Counted from the stretch's first letter, positions 13,229 to 26,496 are shown. The stretch: DNA of 64,000 nt from Ridgeia piscesae (GCA_025642075.2 JAODUO010000569.1:120001-184000), one strand, 5' to 3'. The notes: generated by a model from the sequence alone, not told the origin. Made by a program: numbers and translations.

Positions 13229-14130
13229 ACACACACAAGTAGTTCAATGCATTTATAAAATATCACAAAACCAGCTAAATTTATGAAATGGAATCAATGT
13301 GTGTGCACACAACATGTAGTGTTTGCATAAGTAACACCAGCAGGGTATGAACCTGCCACACACACCACTGAACCGATATTACCCAAAACTGTGCAAGTGG
13401 TTTAGAGAAACATTTGACAGTGCTTTTGCGTTAAAACACAGTATTCTAACTGCAATCAGTCACAACTGTATTGTTAGAAAATGAATATACATGATCTGAC
13501 AGGAATACATAATTAATAGTACACGATCTGTAAAAGCATGCACAAACTCATTTTTCAGGACTACCCCTGGTAATTGTGGTTTTGAACTCTTCATATCGCG
13601 TCACTAAGGCTGCCCAACAGCCAATTTCAAAGACTGTTTTTGCCAGAAAAATTACAAAACAAGTATAATTGTTTCCTACAAGCATTAGTTTTTAGTGACG
13701 GTTATTAAACCAGAATATGTTGCATCGTCTAACAATATCCAAAATTTTCTCAAGTTCGTTATCTTCAATAAATTTTCTTTAGGTGTGCGAGCGTGTGTAT
13801 GTGCAGTCTATTTGTCTATGTGTTTCTAGTAATGATAAATGTATGCACAATCCTATGTTTTATATAATAAAAAGGAAAATATGTAAGTTCAAGATATGTT
13901 CGATATTTTCGTTATGTGTCGTAGTGTTTTAAATAGTTGTTTTCTTGATGCAGGTACTTTGTCACGTATTGTGTACACGTATGAAAGTGTAATGATGTAC
14001 GCGATTGTACTGATTGGGTAGTAGTATTTGTATTTACTGTGTTTCTTAAGTATTAAGAAATATAATAATTTAACATTAATGAATATCACATTGAAAAAAT
14101 TGTAAACAAATATTATACTAGATAACATAT
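12731..14130. other. intergenic with a small compound microsatellite
   Basis: A (TGTACA)n(CA)n(TA)n microsatellite lies at about 13142-13236. The rest is AT-rich with no recognisable coding. Confidence 0.5.
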
Positions 14131-14132
14131 AC

Positions 14133-15166
14133 ATGTATAAATTAACGCAAACAAATGTTAACAATCACTATGACATCCAAGGCAAAACAAATTACTGGGT
14201 TAAAGCGTTTTTAACCGACAGATCCCAAAGAGTAATAATAGTGGGCGAGGCCTCCTCTGAAGTCCCTGTAACATCAGGCGTCCCTCGGCTCTGTACTTGG
14301 TCACTGCCTATTTCTTTTTTACATTAACGAAATTCCAGACAATATTACTTCTACAGTTAGACTCTTTGCTGATGACACCATGATGTGTTTAGCTCTTATG
14401 CCTAAGACAAACACAGTTGCACTCCAGGAAGATCTTAACACACTCGATAAATGGGCAAAAAAATGAAAATGAAATTCAATCTTGAAAAGTGCCATGTCAT
14501 CCCTGTAACAAGAAATAAAACTATCAATAAAACCCAATACATGCTCCATGGACAACTACTTGAAACTGTATCACAGGCTAAATATCTTGGCATAATCATA
14601 ACTTTTGACCTTCGGTGGAATGCACACATAAATAGCATCTCTTTAAAAGCAAATAGATCATTAGGCTTCCTCCGCAGAAATCTTAAAGTCTCGTCACTCC
14701 AAATAAAAACTCAGATTTACTTCACCTTTGTCAGACCTATCTTGGAAAATAGCTGTACTGTCTGGGACCCCTACACCGTTACACAAATAAACAAACTAGA
14801 AATGATCCAACGCCGTGCAGCTCGATATGTCTTACATCGCCACCATAATACATCAAGTGTAACCAATATGCTAGGATGGAGATCCCCATTCGACCGAAGA
14901 AATGACGCAAAATTATGCATGATATACAAAATAGCAAATGGCCTAGTGGGTATACCAGCAAATAAATATCGTATTCCTGTAAACACAGTCACTAGAAAGC
15001 AACGTTCCTTGTCCTACCTTATCCCTCACTCCAGATGTAATTACCACTTGTATTCTTTTTTCCCAAGTACCATTCGACTTTGGAACTCCCTCCCTCAACA
15101 TGTTGTAAATAAAAACAGCCTTGATTCCTTTAAGAGCAAAATCCAGACTTTGAATTATTCCACTTG

Positions 15167-15229
<63 letters not shown>

Positions 15230-15396
15230 ATAATATATATATATATATATATATAGTTCTTTTGCACGCATTACTGTTTACATGCACTAATTATTGTTCT
15301 GATACATTTATAAAAAATATTTCTGATATTTCCTGTTCGCCCGCCTGTATCCTCAGCATGTTGAGGCCAGGCGGTAACCCGGAAGAAGAAGAAGAC
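14133..15396 (+). mobile_element. non-LTR retrotransposon fragment (RT C-terminal half and 3' tail)
   Basis: Three frames join into a LINE reverse-transcriptase segment: 14133-14290 (AFLTDRSQRV, SSEVPVTSGVP), about 14285-14460 (YINEIPDNI, then the catalytic FADD at 14365-14376), and 14451-15170 (KYLGIIITFDLRWN, FVRPILENSCTVWDP, IQRRAARYV, RLWNSLPQHV). These are standard jockey/CR1-type RT and thumb motifs. A frameshift in an A-run near 14460 and another near 14285 inactivate it. After the stop comes an (AT)n tract (15171-15255), then a 3' UTR-like segment ending in GAAGAAGAAGAAGA at about 15383-15396, typical of a LINE tail. The 5' part is missing. Confidence 0.9.
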
Positions 15397-17730
15397 AAGT
15401 ATCTTAACATTGAATGATCGCAGTTATTTATTCATACATTGAACGTATTATTGTTAATACATCATAGTTGCATTTATTGAGTTATTGACGAGTAAAGACA
15501 TAGCAGTATATTTAAATAGTAAAGATTATTGTATCTTTGCTATTTACTATGAGTAAAATAGTTATGATTTAATGCATGCTATTAACTCATAATTTACTAA
15601 AGCTTATCGTGAAGCTGAGATGTTATGTACGATTAAAACAAAACAAAATGTGTTTTAAAGTTAAACATTAAAAGCCTTGAATTTATTTAAATTAATATTT
15701 TTCTTAATACCTTAAAAATAACAGTCAATGTTAATGTCACACATTAACTGTTTGAAAGAAAAACTTAGAAAAAACAAAATGAGAAGGAATGAGGAAGTGG
15801 GAGACACTGGGTAAATAGCCTATAGTACAATCTAATGCACTACTGGGGCCAGAGATACCTCATTGGTTGCTCCTCATAACGTTCCCTGGCACACGGTTGG
15901 TCACAATCCAAACTCCCTCACAACTGACCGACTTCCGCCGGAAGTGTTCCTATGGGAGGGAAATACCTAGCCCAAACCCCGGTGCGCCAGACCAGTTGTG
16001 ACCCTCCATAGTGCGAGCGTCACTGGTATCCCCTTCCGCCACGTGCGGTCGAAACACTCAGTCAATTAAGGTAGCCATTTTACTTGCTTATAAACCAATG
16101 TCAGCCTTAGCTGGTGAAATTTTGGTGTCAACTTGTAAGACACGTAAGCTGATATATCTGGCGTGATTTATGTTGTAGCATTACATAAAAGTTCTGCTTA
16201 AATGTAATGCTATACCATATGATACATCAAACATGTTAACATGCATAACTATAATTATTAATGTTGACTAATGAAGATTGATGGTTCTATAGCGGGAGTT
16301 GGGCAAGAATATGGCGCACACATCGCCGACATTTTCTACTTCATAAAATTAAACAAGGTATTATTTTTAAACGCATATACATAATACAGTACATCCTACA
16401 GTGAATAATATTAACTCGCATTGATATACGAGAATTCATAATTTAAGATAATAAACAGAGGTGGATTAAAAACTTTTTTATTTAATAAATAAATACAATG
16501 CTTACCTACGATTTATATCGACGCAAATCAGCAAGTGGATGCATTCATTACATATCAAATATGTTGCCAAATAATGTTTTGATTAATGACAAATGTATTA
16601 CCTGTGTAATTATATTCACAGTAGAACGACGCTAACAGTTATGCATAATGATGATAAGGTTTGTCTTCCGTAATGCCTTGCTGGTTTGACTATGCCAGTT
16701 AGCAATACAGAATGTCGACACTGTACCACATGGCAATATACGTAATGTACTACGAACAGTTGCCGTTCTAAATAACAGTTATAACACAACATTACACACA
16801 TAGCCTACCTTAAAGCAATTGTCTGTAACAATCGTCGCTCTCTGTTTTGGCGTCTAGTTGTATATCCCAATGTCTGATGACTGCCAAACTGCAACATGTG
16901 CAGCTCATTCGAGACCAACTGCCAAACAACGTAGAGCGTCAAATGTGTATTGTTTGCCGAATATCATGCGATACGCTGCACACGAACCATCCATAAACAC
17001 GTGAAGTTGGTCTTGTACTGAAAACCGGGAGAACTGCATTTCGGCTACAACTGCATTTCGACAAATCCATGCTTTCGATCGAATGCTTAAATCATTTGTT
17101 TGTAGCAACTGTCATGTTAAACGCGACAGATGTTGCTAATTATACGTTGTCAATCAGTGCGTTCTTGCGCGGGACCAAGAACATTCCATTGTCGGAGGCC
17201 GCACGTCAGTCTAAGAATGTCCACGGCAGTGAAGCATTGCATTCTGTGTTAAACTGACAATGAAACATGACAGGTATTACACACGGACAGGACAAAACAA
17301 GTTTGCCTTGAATAGCACAAGTAGCTTCGCTATTCTTGTCGAATGTGCAAATACCCATGACCGTACCGAATTGCGACTTAATTAGAATGACAGGAGGGGT
17401 GAAAAGGATTGGTGGATGAAAGTATGGAGGAAGAGGGGTGTAGAGGGACAGTGAGAAGGGAAATAGTAGAGGATATAGATAGTGAGGGAGTGGGAGAGGG
17501 AGAGGGCGTGGGGCCGCCAAGCAGGGAGGTAGGGAGAAAATGTTGAGTATTTTAAAGGAAGGGATGGGGAGGGTAAATCAGAAGGGAGACAGACAAAGTG
17601 AGACAACCTCACAAACTTGTTCACTCTGACACATTGTGCATCAGAACGAAAAAGGATTGCAGCGCTACTCATTTGTTCATTTCATTTATCTATTTGCTAA
17701 AAATGGACACTGCACGGTTTAAATATTAAT
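15397..17730. other. intergenic, no gene recognised
   Basis: AT-rich up to 15780. A G+C-richer patch at about 15830-16070 includes a short palindrome GACTTCCGCCGGAAGT, and a GA-rich stretch lies at about 17390-17590. No coding similarity was recognised in any frame. Confidence 0.45.
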
Positions 17731-18001
17731 AATAACAATAAAAGTTTTATATAGCGCTAATTCCCGCATGGCGGATCGATGCGCTGCACAAGAAATATAG
17801 GAAATGTATGTATATTAATAAATGTAAATTATAAAAATTAATATAAGTCATGTTTTGAGATGTACTAGTAAACCTTAGTATGTAAATTATATAAATTAAT
17901 TTAAAATAAATTAAGCACTGCTTCTAAGATGTATAGTACTAAAACTTGGTATGTAAATTATATAAATTAATATAAAATTAAAACCTTTACTAAAACTGTA
18001 C

Positions 18002-18052
<51 letters not shown>

Positions 18053-18270
18053 CATTAATCTAAAACATAAACACTGATTAAAACGTGTATGACACTAAAA
18101 AGAGATTCTAAAGCAATGTCCATCATTTCAAAACAATTTGAATTAATTGAAGTGGCTAATAAAAAGGTATGTCTTTAAACACTTTCTAAACATACATAAT
18201 GTCCCGGATGCACGAATGTTCAGGTAATTCATTCCACAGTCGAGGTGCTGCTGCGCCAAATCTTTGGGGT
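17731..18270 (-). mobile_element. LINE 3' fragment
   Basis: Read on the minus strand, 18270-18150 encodes AAAPRLWNELP followed by a degraded KVFKDI segment, the conserved end of LINE ORF2. About 17800-17731 carries the TAGCGCTATATAAAA/TTATTATT-type tail seen in the neighbouring LINE. A (TA)n tract (18003-18052) and AT-rich sequence separate them. Confidence 0.65.
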
Positions 18271-18340
18271 GTGGCTGGGGCGTTGGCTTGAGTGTTCAGT
18301 TAAAACAGTTAACGGTAAGTTCTTATATAATAATAATAAA

Positions 18341-19148
18341 TAATAATATATTTATTTGGTATAGCGCCACATCCATAATCGTTCGTGGCGCTTCACAACA
18401 TATTACAATTTAAAATACATAAAAAGATATATGTATACAATAAGACAAATACTAGTGTTTAAATAAATGTAAAAATATATGTATAGGTATATAAATAAAT
18501 AAAATAGTACGATGTTAAATAGCGTAGCACTTTTAAATATATAACTAAATTACGTATTAGTCATAAAAACACATAATTACCGGTCTAGTGTGTAATTACA
18601 TTGCAATGAGACTGATAAATGACGGTATAGGTATAATTATTATTAGTAATAACTAGTTTTGTATATATTAAAACTGTATAAAAATAATAATTACGTAACA
18701 ATAAAGCCAATAAATAAGTGTATAATTTGTATTGATATTACCAAATAATCTAGTAAGAACTTAATAGTGTTCATGTCGAAATTACACTAATATGCGATAC
18801 GAAAAAAGGTGTCTTCAGTAGACGTTTGAAGCTGGTCAGATTGTCACAAGTCTTAATGACTGTTGGTAAATTGTTCCATAGGGACGCAGCAACGACAGCG
18901 AACGAGCAGTATCCAGCTTTGGTACGGGTATGCTTCAATTCAAACATGTTATTGTTCGGAGAGCGCAGTGTTCTTGTCGGTTGATACCGGCACACGAGTT
19001 CACACAAATACACTGGCGCGTCGTTGTGCACGGCTTTGTATGTAAGTGAATACAAGTAGCTTGAAATCAACTCTGCACCCAATGGGCAGCCAATCCTCAG
19101 GATTGCTAAAAGCGCTTTACACTTTAGTTCCCTGGCAGTCCTATTCAA
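18341..19148 (-). mobile_element. LINE ORF2 C-terminal fragment with 3' tail
   Basis: The minus-strand frame 19050-18774 reads SLTYKAVHNDAPVYLCELV, RTLRSPNNN, FAVVAASLWNNLP and LTSFKRLLKTPFF. This is the canonical C-terminus of CR1/jockey-like LINE ORF2. The sequence down to 18341 is its 3' UTR, ending in GGCGCTATACCAAATAAAT and a TTATTATTATT tail. The 5' end is truncated against the SINE-like repeat at about 19060. Confidence 0.85.
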
Positions 19149-19345
19149 TCAGACACCATCTCTGGGAAGCATGCAGCCATATGCTTCAAATAATGCGCGA
19201 AGCTACTCGCACACATATCAATCACTTGTCTATTGACAGGTATTCATTTATACAGCTGAGTGAACGGGAGCAATGTAGAATGAAAACAATTGCCCAAGGT
19301 TTTAACACCGCAGCACAGGATTCGAACCCGGGTCCTCTTAGTTGA
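19060..19345 (-). mobile_element. tRNA-headed SINE-like repeat, copy 1
   Basis: About 270 bp align with the repeat at 54489-54790, including CTGGCAG, CATCTCTGGGAAGCATGCAG, AATGCGCGAAG, CAGCTGAGTGAACGGGAGC and TTAACACCGCAGCACA. On the minus strand the head contains GGGTTCGAATCC, an exact RNA polymerase III B box, preceded by a tRNA-like anticodon region. This is a tRNA-derived SINE by structure. The family name is unknown to me. Confidence 0.7.
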
Positions 19346-20280
19346 ACCTGATGGTCTAAAATGGACTAGTGATTTCCCCAAAAAATACGGTGTATATACA
19401 GGTACAAAATGAAGCCGATAATAAGACTTCGGGGAAAGTTATTTTTAATTTCGAAAATTTTGTGAACTTATATAGCAGGATGGAATTATCACTTAGGGGG
19501 AAAGTATCACCATGCAATCTGTGCTGTGCAGTTCAATTAGGCACATAGGGAGTTTTAACTCGGTACCAAACAAGGTGGCGAAAAATTGGCATTTCCATTT
19601 CTTTGGAACAGTAAACCCGAAGCTTTGAAAAGAAATCACTGTTAAACACATTTGCGGATGGAGGTTTTAATATTGTAGATATTAGAACTAAAATAGAATC
19701 TCTATTTGTCAAACAAGTTCTGCAATTAATTAAAGAATATAATGCCAGGTGGATCTTCTTTGCAGTGCATTGGCTGGGTATTCACCTTAAAGAGCATCTA
19801 GTTCTGTTCCGCCTTTACCCACCTTAAATGTCATGGTGCTGGTTCACGTCCTGGTAATCTAGTGGGTGAGACAAGCCATCAATCGATGCCATTTTGACGA
19901 CTTTCAATGTTATTAGTAAGATCATTTCTTTCAAATTAAACCATTACTTAGAACTCTATCAGCTTAGAATATGATAAATGCGCTTCTTTGGAGTTTGACT
20001 TGCTCGGCGCAACATATTCGTCACATCCCATGATCGTTCGACGGACAGCCATGCGTGCTCGGACAGCCAGTCTGTGCCACGCCCCACGAACGTCGCCAGG
20101 TACAAAGTTACGCAACAGGAACGGGAGCGCCAGCAACCGATGTCGCTTCGATCACCGCAGCAACTTGTCTCTTGTTTCGGCCGGCCGCATCTATTCACAC
20201 CTCGAAGTGCTGACCCAGGGAATATCATCGAACGATCATGGTATGTGTTTACAAATACGCCGCACGCTGATATAACCATG
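19346..20280. other. intergenic, nothing recognised
   Basis: No recognisable gene. Small frames at about 19950-20280 on both strands have no known similarity. Confidence 0.4.
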
Positions 20281-20282
20281 TG

Positions 20283-20434
<152 letters not shown>

Positions 20435-20510
20435 TATGAATAACAGCGCGATATGTACATATTGAACATTGCAGATACTTTATCCACTCTGCAATCTGAC
20501 GCATATATAT

Positions 20511-20570
20511 ACAGTAGTCGCCTTCTTATACGGCCCCCTCGCCATCGGCCATCCGGATTATACGGACACA
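20511..20570 (+). mobile_element. possible pogo/Tigger-like transposon end
   Basis: CAGTAGTCGCCTTCTTATAC directly after a TA-rich tract, followed by GGCC...CCGGATTATACGGACA, resembles the CAGT...TTATACGGAC ends of pogo-type Tc1/mariner elements. I found no matching opposite end, so this is weak. Confidence 0.3.
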
Positions 20571-21050
20571 TTTTCATTGCAATAGCATTTTGTAATACAA
20601 ACTACGTGTCACCAGCGGCCACCCGGCTAACGTGGGCAATGATGAGGGTTGGATGGAGAATCTTCCCCTCTTCAGCCAATCGGAAGTCAACAACTGCAAT
20701 GTTTAACTACAAAAACAACGTAAGAAGACACCATACACACTCGTCGTTCTTGACAAAATATCACATAGACGGTTTTGTTACAATGTTAGATGTCTCGGAT
20801 GTTGACAACGTATGTGTATGCTTAAAAAGGAGCGGCCAGTTTGCCTTGAAACAGGGGCATTTATCGATGGTTCCCTCACCAGAGGCCATCTACCTCGTAA
20901 GGTCACTTTGGGTCTGATGAAGGGTTGGCCATATAAAAAGTGGACTATATGCAAACAATTTACAAAGTACAATTTCTACCACTCCACTGGTATGGGGATT
21001 AGGAGCAACAGTCATAAATGTATTGTAAACAACTCAAAATCATATAAACA

Positions 21051-21241
<191 letters not shown>

Positions 21242-21285
21242 TTATTTATGGTAAGGGATGGGAAGATATAGTAAGGGATGGTAAG

Positions 21286-21392
21286 GAATGGCCACCGAAC
21301 TTCCAACCCATTTCGGGAAGGAGGAGATGTGATTTCCCAGTGCTTCAACAATGAAACGAGTTTACTCTCCTCCCGAGCCAGAATACGGTATA
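21286..21392 (+). repeat. interspersed repeat, copy 1 of 2
   Basis: About 100 bp containing GATGTGATTTCCCAGTGCTTC and GAGTTTACTCTCCTCCCGA recur at 22076-22178 (GGTGTGATTTCACAGTGCTTC; GAGTTTACTCTCCTCCCGA) in direct orientation. The pair flanks about 680 bp that contains the two candidate exons. Confidence 0.8.
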
Positions 21393-21556
21393 GTTGGAGC
21401 CAGAATACTTAATATATGTGATATACACAGGTTACAGGGGCGGGTCTTGAGAAGTTGTCTGGAGGGTCGACCATCTTCATGAATACACAAGACAGTGTAT
21501 TCTATATGGAGGAGACTTAGACCTGAGCCGGAACGTCTTCACGACGTGAAATCGGA

Positions 21557-21783
21557 ATGGCGAGAGAGGGTAACAATTGCGGGGTACTGTTAAAGAAAAT
21601 TGCGGTGATGTTTACATTTTCGCTGTCGGCCCTTACTCATACCGGAAGACAAGACGGGTATTGGGAATTGCTATTGAAATATGATCCCGACGACATTCAC
21701 AACTTCAAAACTTGTAGGTTGAGCTTTCTCGGTTGCGGCACCAACGGTGTAGAATTCGCTTCCTACAAGTGTTACATCAGAAG
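21557..21783 (+). CDS. candidate first exon of an unrecognised secreted protein
   Basis: An ATG-initiated frame of 76 codons has a hydrophobic segment at residues 10-27 (LLKKIAVMFTFSLSALTH) that could be a signal peptide. A W/D-rich and cysteine-containing tail follows (CRLSFLGCGTNG, SYKCYIRR). The frame runs into AGAAG|GTAATA at 21785, a plausible splice donor. I recognise no family and found no partner exon, so coding is uncertain. The segment lies between two direct copies of a repeat, so it may instead be repeat-derived. Confidence 0.25.
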
Positions 21784-21845
21784 GTAATAATAGTATCACT
21801 GTGCCGACGTCTAAAAACCTATCTCTTTAATGGTACCTAACCACC

Positions 21846-22053
21846 TTAGCCTCCTAGCTTCTTTATCCATTGACGACTCACGCATTGTTTTACGATTACG
21901 AGTTTGCTTAATCCCTTGGTTTTGTCGCGCCACTGAGCTTGATCTTCGAGGATATTGGCGTAACGAAATAGTACTTCGAATGGTGTAAAAACACCGTCAG
22001 CAATGAACCAGTCATTTAGGTTAGATAAAAATGTCATCATGTTAAAATACCTG
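21846..22053 (-). CDS. candidate terminal exon, unrecognised
   Basis: On the minus strand, an acceptor-like CCTTCAGCTGCAG (ending about 22052) precedes about 66 codons that look protein-like (FLSNLNDWFIADGVFTP, EVLFRYANILEDQAQWRD, KQCVSRQWIKKLGG) and end in TAA at 21846. Mixed hydrophobic and charged spacing suggests an alpha-helical segment. No family is recognised and no upstream exon was identified. It could be a remnant of an unknown transposon protein. Confidence 0.25.
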
Positions 22054-22075
22054 CAGCTGAAGGAATATGCAAGCC

Positions 22076-22178
22076 GGCCAGCCAACCTCCAACCCTGTCG
22101 AGGAGGAAGCGGTGTGATTTCACAGTGCTTCAACAGCGAAAGGAGTTTACTCTCCTCCCGACCATGGTTACGTAAAAT
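22076..22178 (+). repeat. interspersed repeat, copy 2 of 2
   Basis: Direct copy of the 21286-21392 repeat; see there. Confidence 0.8.
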
Positions 22179-22258
22179 AAATTACGACGATCTGCACATG
22201 CTAACTCTCAAAAGCACATACGATATTATGAATAACATCACCGTCTCTAAGGCTTAGC

Positions 22259-23431
22259 CAGACATGCCACATTTTTGGGATGGCCATCCGTATTTGTGAC
22301 CTAAAATTCTGTGAAAATCCGAATCAATCCGTGTCACTAATCAGATCTGCCAGTTAACTGGCCTAAGTTATTAAGGCCTTTTCAAAATGTAAGTGTATGT
22401 GTTAGGAATGTCATTCTGCACCACTCCCGCTAAAAAGAAGTCAGATATTTTTTGATTGTGTTTTAGATCAATTTAATGCCGTCGAGTCGACGTAAATAGG
22501 CCGATGTCACAAGGCGCGAGCAATTAGCGCAGCACAGACACATCGGGGCCTCAAACCCCGGCTTTGTCAAAGGCGATGTCTAGCGTGTGCATTGCGAATT
22601 CGAAAGAAAAAACCAATTAGCCTTATTTTATAAATGTATGCTTAAAACAAATATATCTGCATTATATAGAATAAAAAGTTAATGATGTAGCTTTAGTTTG
22701 TGGGACATATTGGCAAATCGCAAGCCATCGCCTTTGCGGTCGTGATACACACGGGGAGCGCTATGTATTGCTCACGCCCAGTGACATCGGCTTATTTATG
22801 TCGACTCGACGACATTAAATTGATATAAAACACAATTAAAAAAAAGACATCCGACTTCGTTTTAGCGGGTGTGATGCAGAATGATATTCCAAACACATCG
22901 AAAAAACGTGGTAAATCGGTTTTGAAAAAGCCCTAAATAATTTAGGCCAGTTAACTGGAAAATTACCGACGTTTTAGTTCATTTCAGCACGTTTAAACTG
23001 CGTACCGCAAAATAGACAGTGTCGTCAAATAATAACAATTTATCTCAGCAGGTCGCGCATATATCGAAGTTTCACTGGCAGCCGTCAACAACTTGAAATC
23101 AGAAATACAGGCAATTTCGCGGCGTCGAGCTCCATTGAGCCACCTTCCGCAGTTTTCAGAACAACAAATTTACCAGCGCGCCATCTATTACGCGCTACAA
23201 TAAACTAATCGGTGACTTAGTTCGTTCGTTTCGAATCGATTTACTTAGTCACTAACAATAAACGATTATTCCATTGTGCTGTAGTTTTGTGACGCATACA
23301 TAATGTGGTAAAAAATAATGTTTCCATAAATTTAGTTAAAATCCGTATCAAAATGGAGTATGGCCGTATCACATAAAAACCCGCCAAAATCCGTATCGGA
23401 TACGGGTAATCCGTATCATGTGGCAAGTCTG
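22259..23431. mobile_element. non-autonomous TIR element, 6-bp target duplication
   Basis: The left end CAGACATGCCACAT (22259) matches the reverse complement of the right end (CAGACTTGCCACAT, ending 23431). The 6 bp CTTAGC lies directly outside both ends (22253-22258 and 23432-23437). Degenerate copies of ATCCGTATC/GATACGG lie near both ends. No transposase-like frame is present, so this is a non-autonomous copy. Superfamily undetermined; hAT-like CAG ends are possible but hAT duplications are usually 8 bp. Confidence 0.75.
22350..22958. mobile_element. nested foldback/MITE-like inverted repeat
   Basis: A 609-bp segment begins and ends with the palindrome CCAGTTAACTGG. Long imperfect inverted arms follow: CCTAAGTTATTAAGGCCTTTT pairs with AAAAGCCCTAAATAATTTAGG, then the CCGCTAAAAAGAAGTC and ATTTAATGCCGTCGAGTCGAC segments pair with their complements near 22800-22870. 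The centre (about 22520-22780) is unique. It either inserted into the outer element or forms its core. Confidence 0.75.
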
Positions 23432-26400
23432 CTTAGCAGCCGCTACGTCATCTTGGATGGTGTCTGACGTCTCGTCTCTTTTGCTAGAAGTTCGCGAACA
23501 ATGCGTCAGCGAGTTCCCATCGCCGTGACGCAAGCCTTGAAGAGCTCATAGTCCTTATCTCGTTGTCATCGTGGAAGTTTTCTGCAACAGCAATGAAACG
23601 GCATATTAGTAACTACAAATAATAAGACGATGAAGCGATCGAAGAAATGGAAAACGAGGAATTGTTTTAGAAAATGACTTGCAACTGACCCACTTCTACT
23701 TCGTTCACGTTGGCCGGCGGAAGCGGCAATGACGTGATCACTGATTATGTCAATCCGCAGCTGCGCAAAGAACATCTTCGTGGTAACGTTAACGTCGTGC
23801 CAGTGTACGCATGCGCCAACACACACAACGGTGCTTGTCCAGACGCCTCTATTAATGGAGCGCGCGCTGTCAACTTGGTTGTGTGGCCGATTATGCCACG
23901 GTTACACTTCCCGGATGTGTCGTACATAGAGAAGAGGCGTTTAACGACTTTCGAAGAAAGTGCAGTTGCTGCCGAGACTTCTTTTGCACGGCTGTAACAT
24001 GCTCTGTACAGGACATTGGTGCATATCTTTTACAATCTTCAGTTTGTGTCGCCTTGTAGTTCTGCGAGACAGGGGCTGAAGCTATTTTACTTTCGCTATA
24101 TTATCTTTCCTTTTCTTAATTATGAGAAAGGCTACTCCTGCTTGGCCGTTGTATGTCCAGGAATGGTCTAATAGGTGGCCACTTTGTAATATGTTCTCGG
24201 TAAATTTATACTTTAGTTCTTATATCTATTCACATCTTAGTAGTGATCGTACGTTATATGTTGCCATTTTTGTTTTAAAATGTTTCTGTTATATTGAGTG
24301 AATTCAGTGAAATTCGGTAATACACCCTAACCAAGTATGATGATGCCACAGAGTAGATCATTTGCAACATACTGCCAGCAAGACTACCGAGCCACTTTTA
24401 TGAGAAAAAAGACCTGACGCTGCCCTTTGCAAAATGTGGGGTTTTCACTCACCAAGCCTCCCTGGATAGGGTGGCTATGGTTATGTTTTGACATGTTTCG
24501 GGTTGCCATAATAATTTCGCAAAACACCCCGTTGTCAACGCCAAAAAACTTGGATGAGTATGGAGTGCAGTCGTTGACACAGCACTCCACGGTCAGCGCA
24601 TTCACATTCCTAGGTAAGATTATGATAGCACTCCAATAGAAATCTTATATCTGTTTTGGTCTTTTCAGTCTTGGTTACTGTTTATCTAGAAGCCTAACTT
24701 TAACCAAATATTGGTACTTGTGTACTGACAACATTAATTAGTTAACTAATGACTGGTTATCTTTGCATTTCAGGTGCGTCACGTAGGCGTCCTGTTCGCT
24801 AGAGCGGGTTGGCACGAGTACGACTGCAGTGGGCGTGGCGATATATTATTAAATCATAAACACTATTTTGTCAGCCAACGGGTGTGACAAAACAGCGACC
24901 AATATGTCAAGACGACGAATACTTTCCAACGACACCCGACCCATACAACCATCCCGTCCTGTCTTTCTTTCCTCGAGCGCGAGTCAGGGGAAAGGCGGGG
25001 TAGGGGTGATGCTGAAGCGTGGCGGGGGTTCTCAGCCCCCAAATTAATTTCGTTCAGGAGAATATAATAATGGAATTAGCTACTTTTAAAAGGTCAGTAC
25101 TAACACAAATTATATGTTATAAAACAGTGTTAATTACATAATTAAGAGGACGTTGACGTTTTACCCAGATTGAGTTTTCAAAGATGTTTTTGTGTAACTT
25201 CCCTTCGCTGTCGTGTTCGCCTTGCATGTGATAAAACGTAATTCTTAAATATAATAGTGTAGAATGCAGTCGTTGGGACCGCTCAAAGAATCCCATTCAC
25301 GGTTACATGTGCAGCAGTTTCGTTACATGCAGGAATGAAATCTTGCACGAAATGCCGTAGCCGTTTTTCCATTTGAATATATAATGTAGAATCCAGTCGT
25401 TGGGACCGATCTAAACACGTTGCATACTGAGCGAACGCGAAGACACAACGACCAATCTTGCCGATAAATTAACCTATAAACGTCACCACTTAAAATAAAC
25501 ATTTAGATGTGCATTTTCAAAACATGGTGCTGTTACCACTGCGTGTCTAAAATAAACCATTACAAAGTGAGCATTGGGAAGGGATCAGCTTCCGATAATG
25601 ATGGTGGCGGCGATAGTAAGAGAGAACGGCGACGGCGATGATGAAATTAGGCCAATAGAAAAACCTCTCCTGGATCGATCGTCTAGTGCTGATTTCCTTT
25701 CTACACGTCTAGTTAGTACTAAACTTACAGCAAGGTTTTTTTGCAGTACGTAGCTGCACTGACAGATCGAACGGGGTTCCTCTTAGCATGCTATAATTTG
25801 AAATTAGTTTTCAATATTTCTCCATCATGTAAAACCATACATAGACCATGCTTTTATATCATTCCATATCATTATTATCACATCAACTAACTGAGTAATG
25901 GAAATAAGAAGTAAACATGTTTTCCACTCTGGTATACCAATGTTGGACATTGTGAATAGTGGAGTTACTATGAGGGTTCCACTGCGCGGAGACTGCCACT
26001 GCAGCCAACAGTTACTGATTGAACAGTTATTATTGAAACACAATAAAGACAAAACGACGTCACCCATCCACAATATTTGTAAATGCGGCACATTTCCTCG
26101 GTTGAAATCAGTATCATTAAATACAAACTCTAAATTTATATAATGTTTGATTCCTTCCTCTAACATTCCTGTTCTGACAGTGTACTCTTATCAACCATTG
26201 TTTTTAGAATGTTTCAGTATATTAGTACATATGCAGTAATGGGTAATGTTATTGTAGTTTACTCGGGACTATTATGTCATGCAGACATACAAGTCATGCG
26301 ACCGAGCAAAATAAATGCAGAAACCTACCTGGCAGTAACCGTTGAAGTTCGTCCGTCGTTGTCGAATGATTCAAGAGAGGATTTCAGTTGCTTTTAAACA

Positions 26401-26496
26401 TGTCGACATGTGTTCCCTACAAAATATCGCCAACCGGACGCGTATGCACATCGCCGTCAATCGATTTCTGCTCTGGCAATAAAATTGCAGCTTTAA
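23432..26496. other. intergenic, no gene recognised
   Basis: Several frames of 70-113 codons on both strands (for example 25825-26166 minus) show no similarity I can name. A 22-bp phrase TGTAGAATGCAGTCGTTGGG recurs at about 25258 and 25385 (one mismatch). Confidence 0.4.

Noticed and set aside
19318..19337. tRNA gene suggested by GGATTCGAACCCGGG
   Set aside because: Only the T-loop/B-box half is tRNA-like and no complete cloverleaf can be drawn. The same block recurs at 54721, so it is a SINE head.
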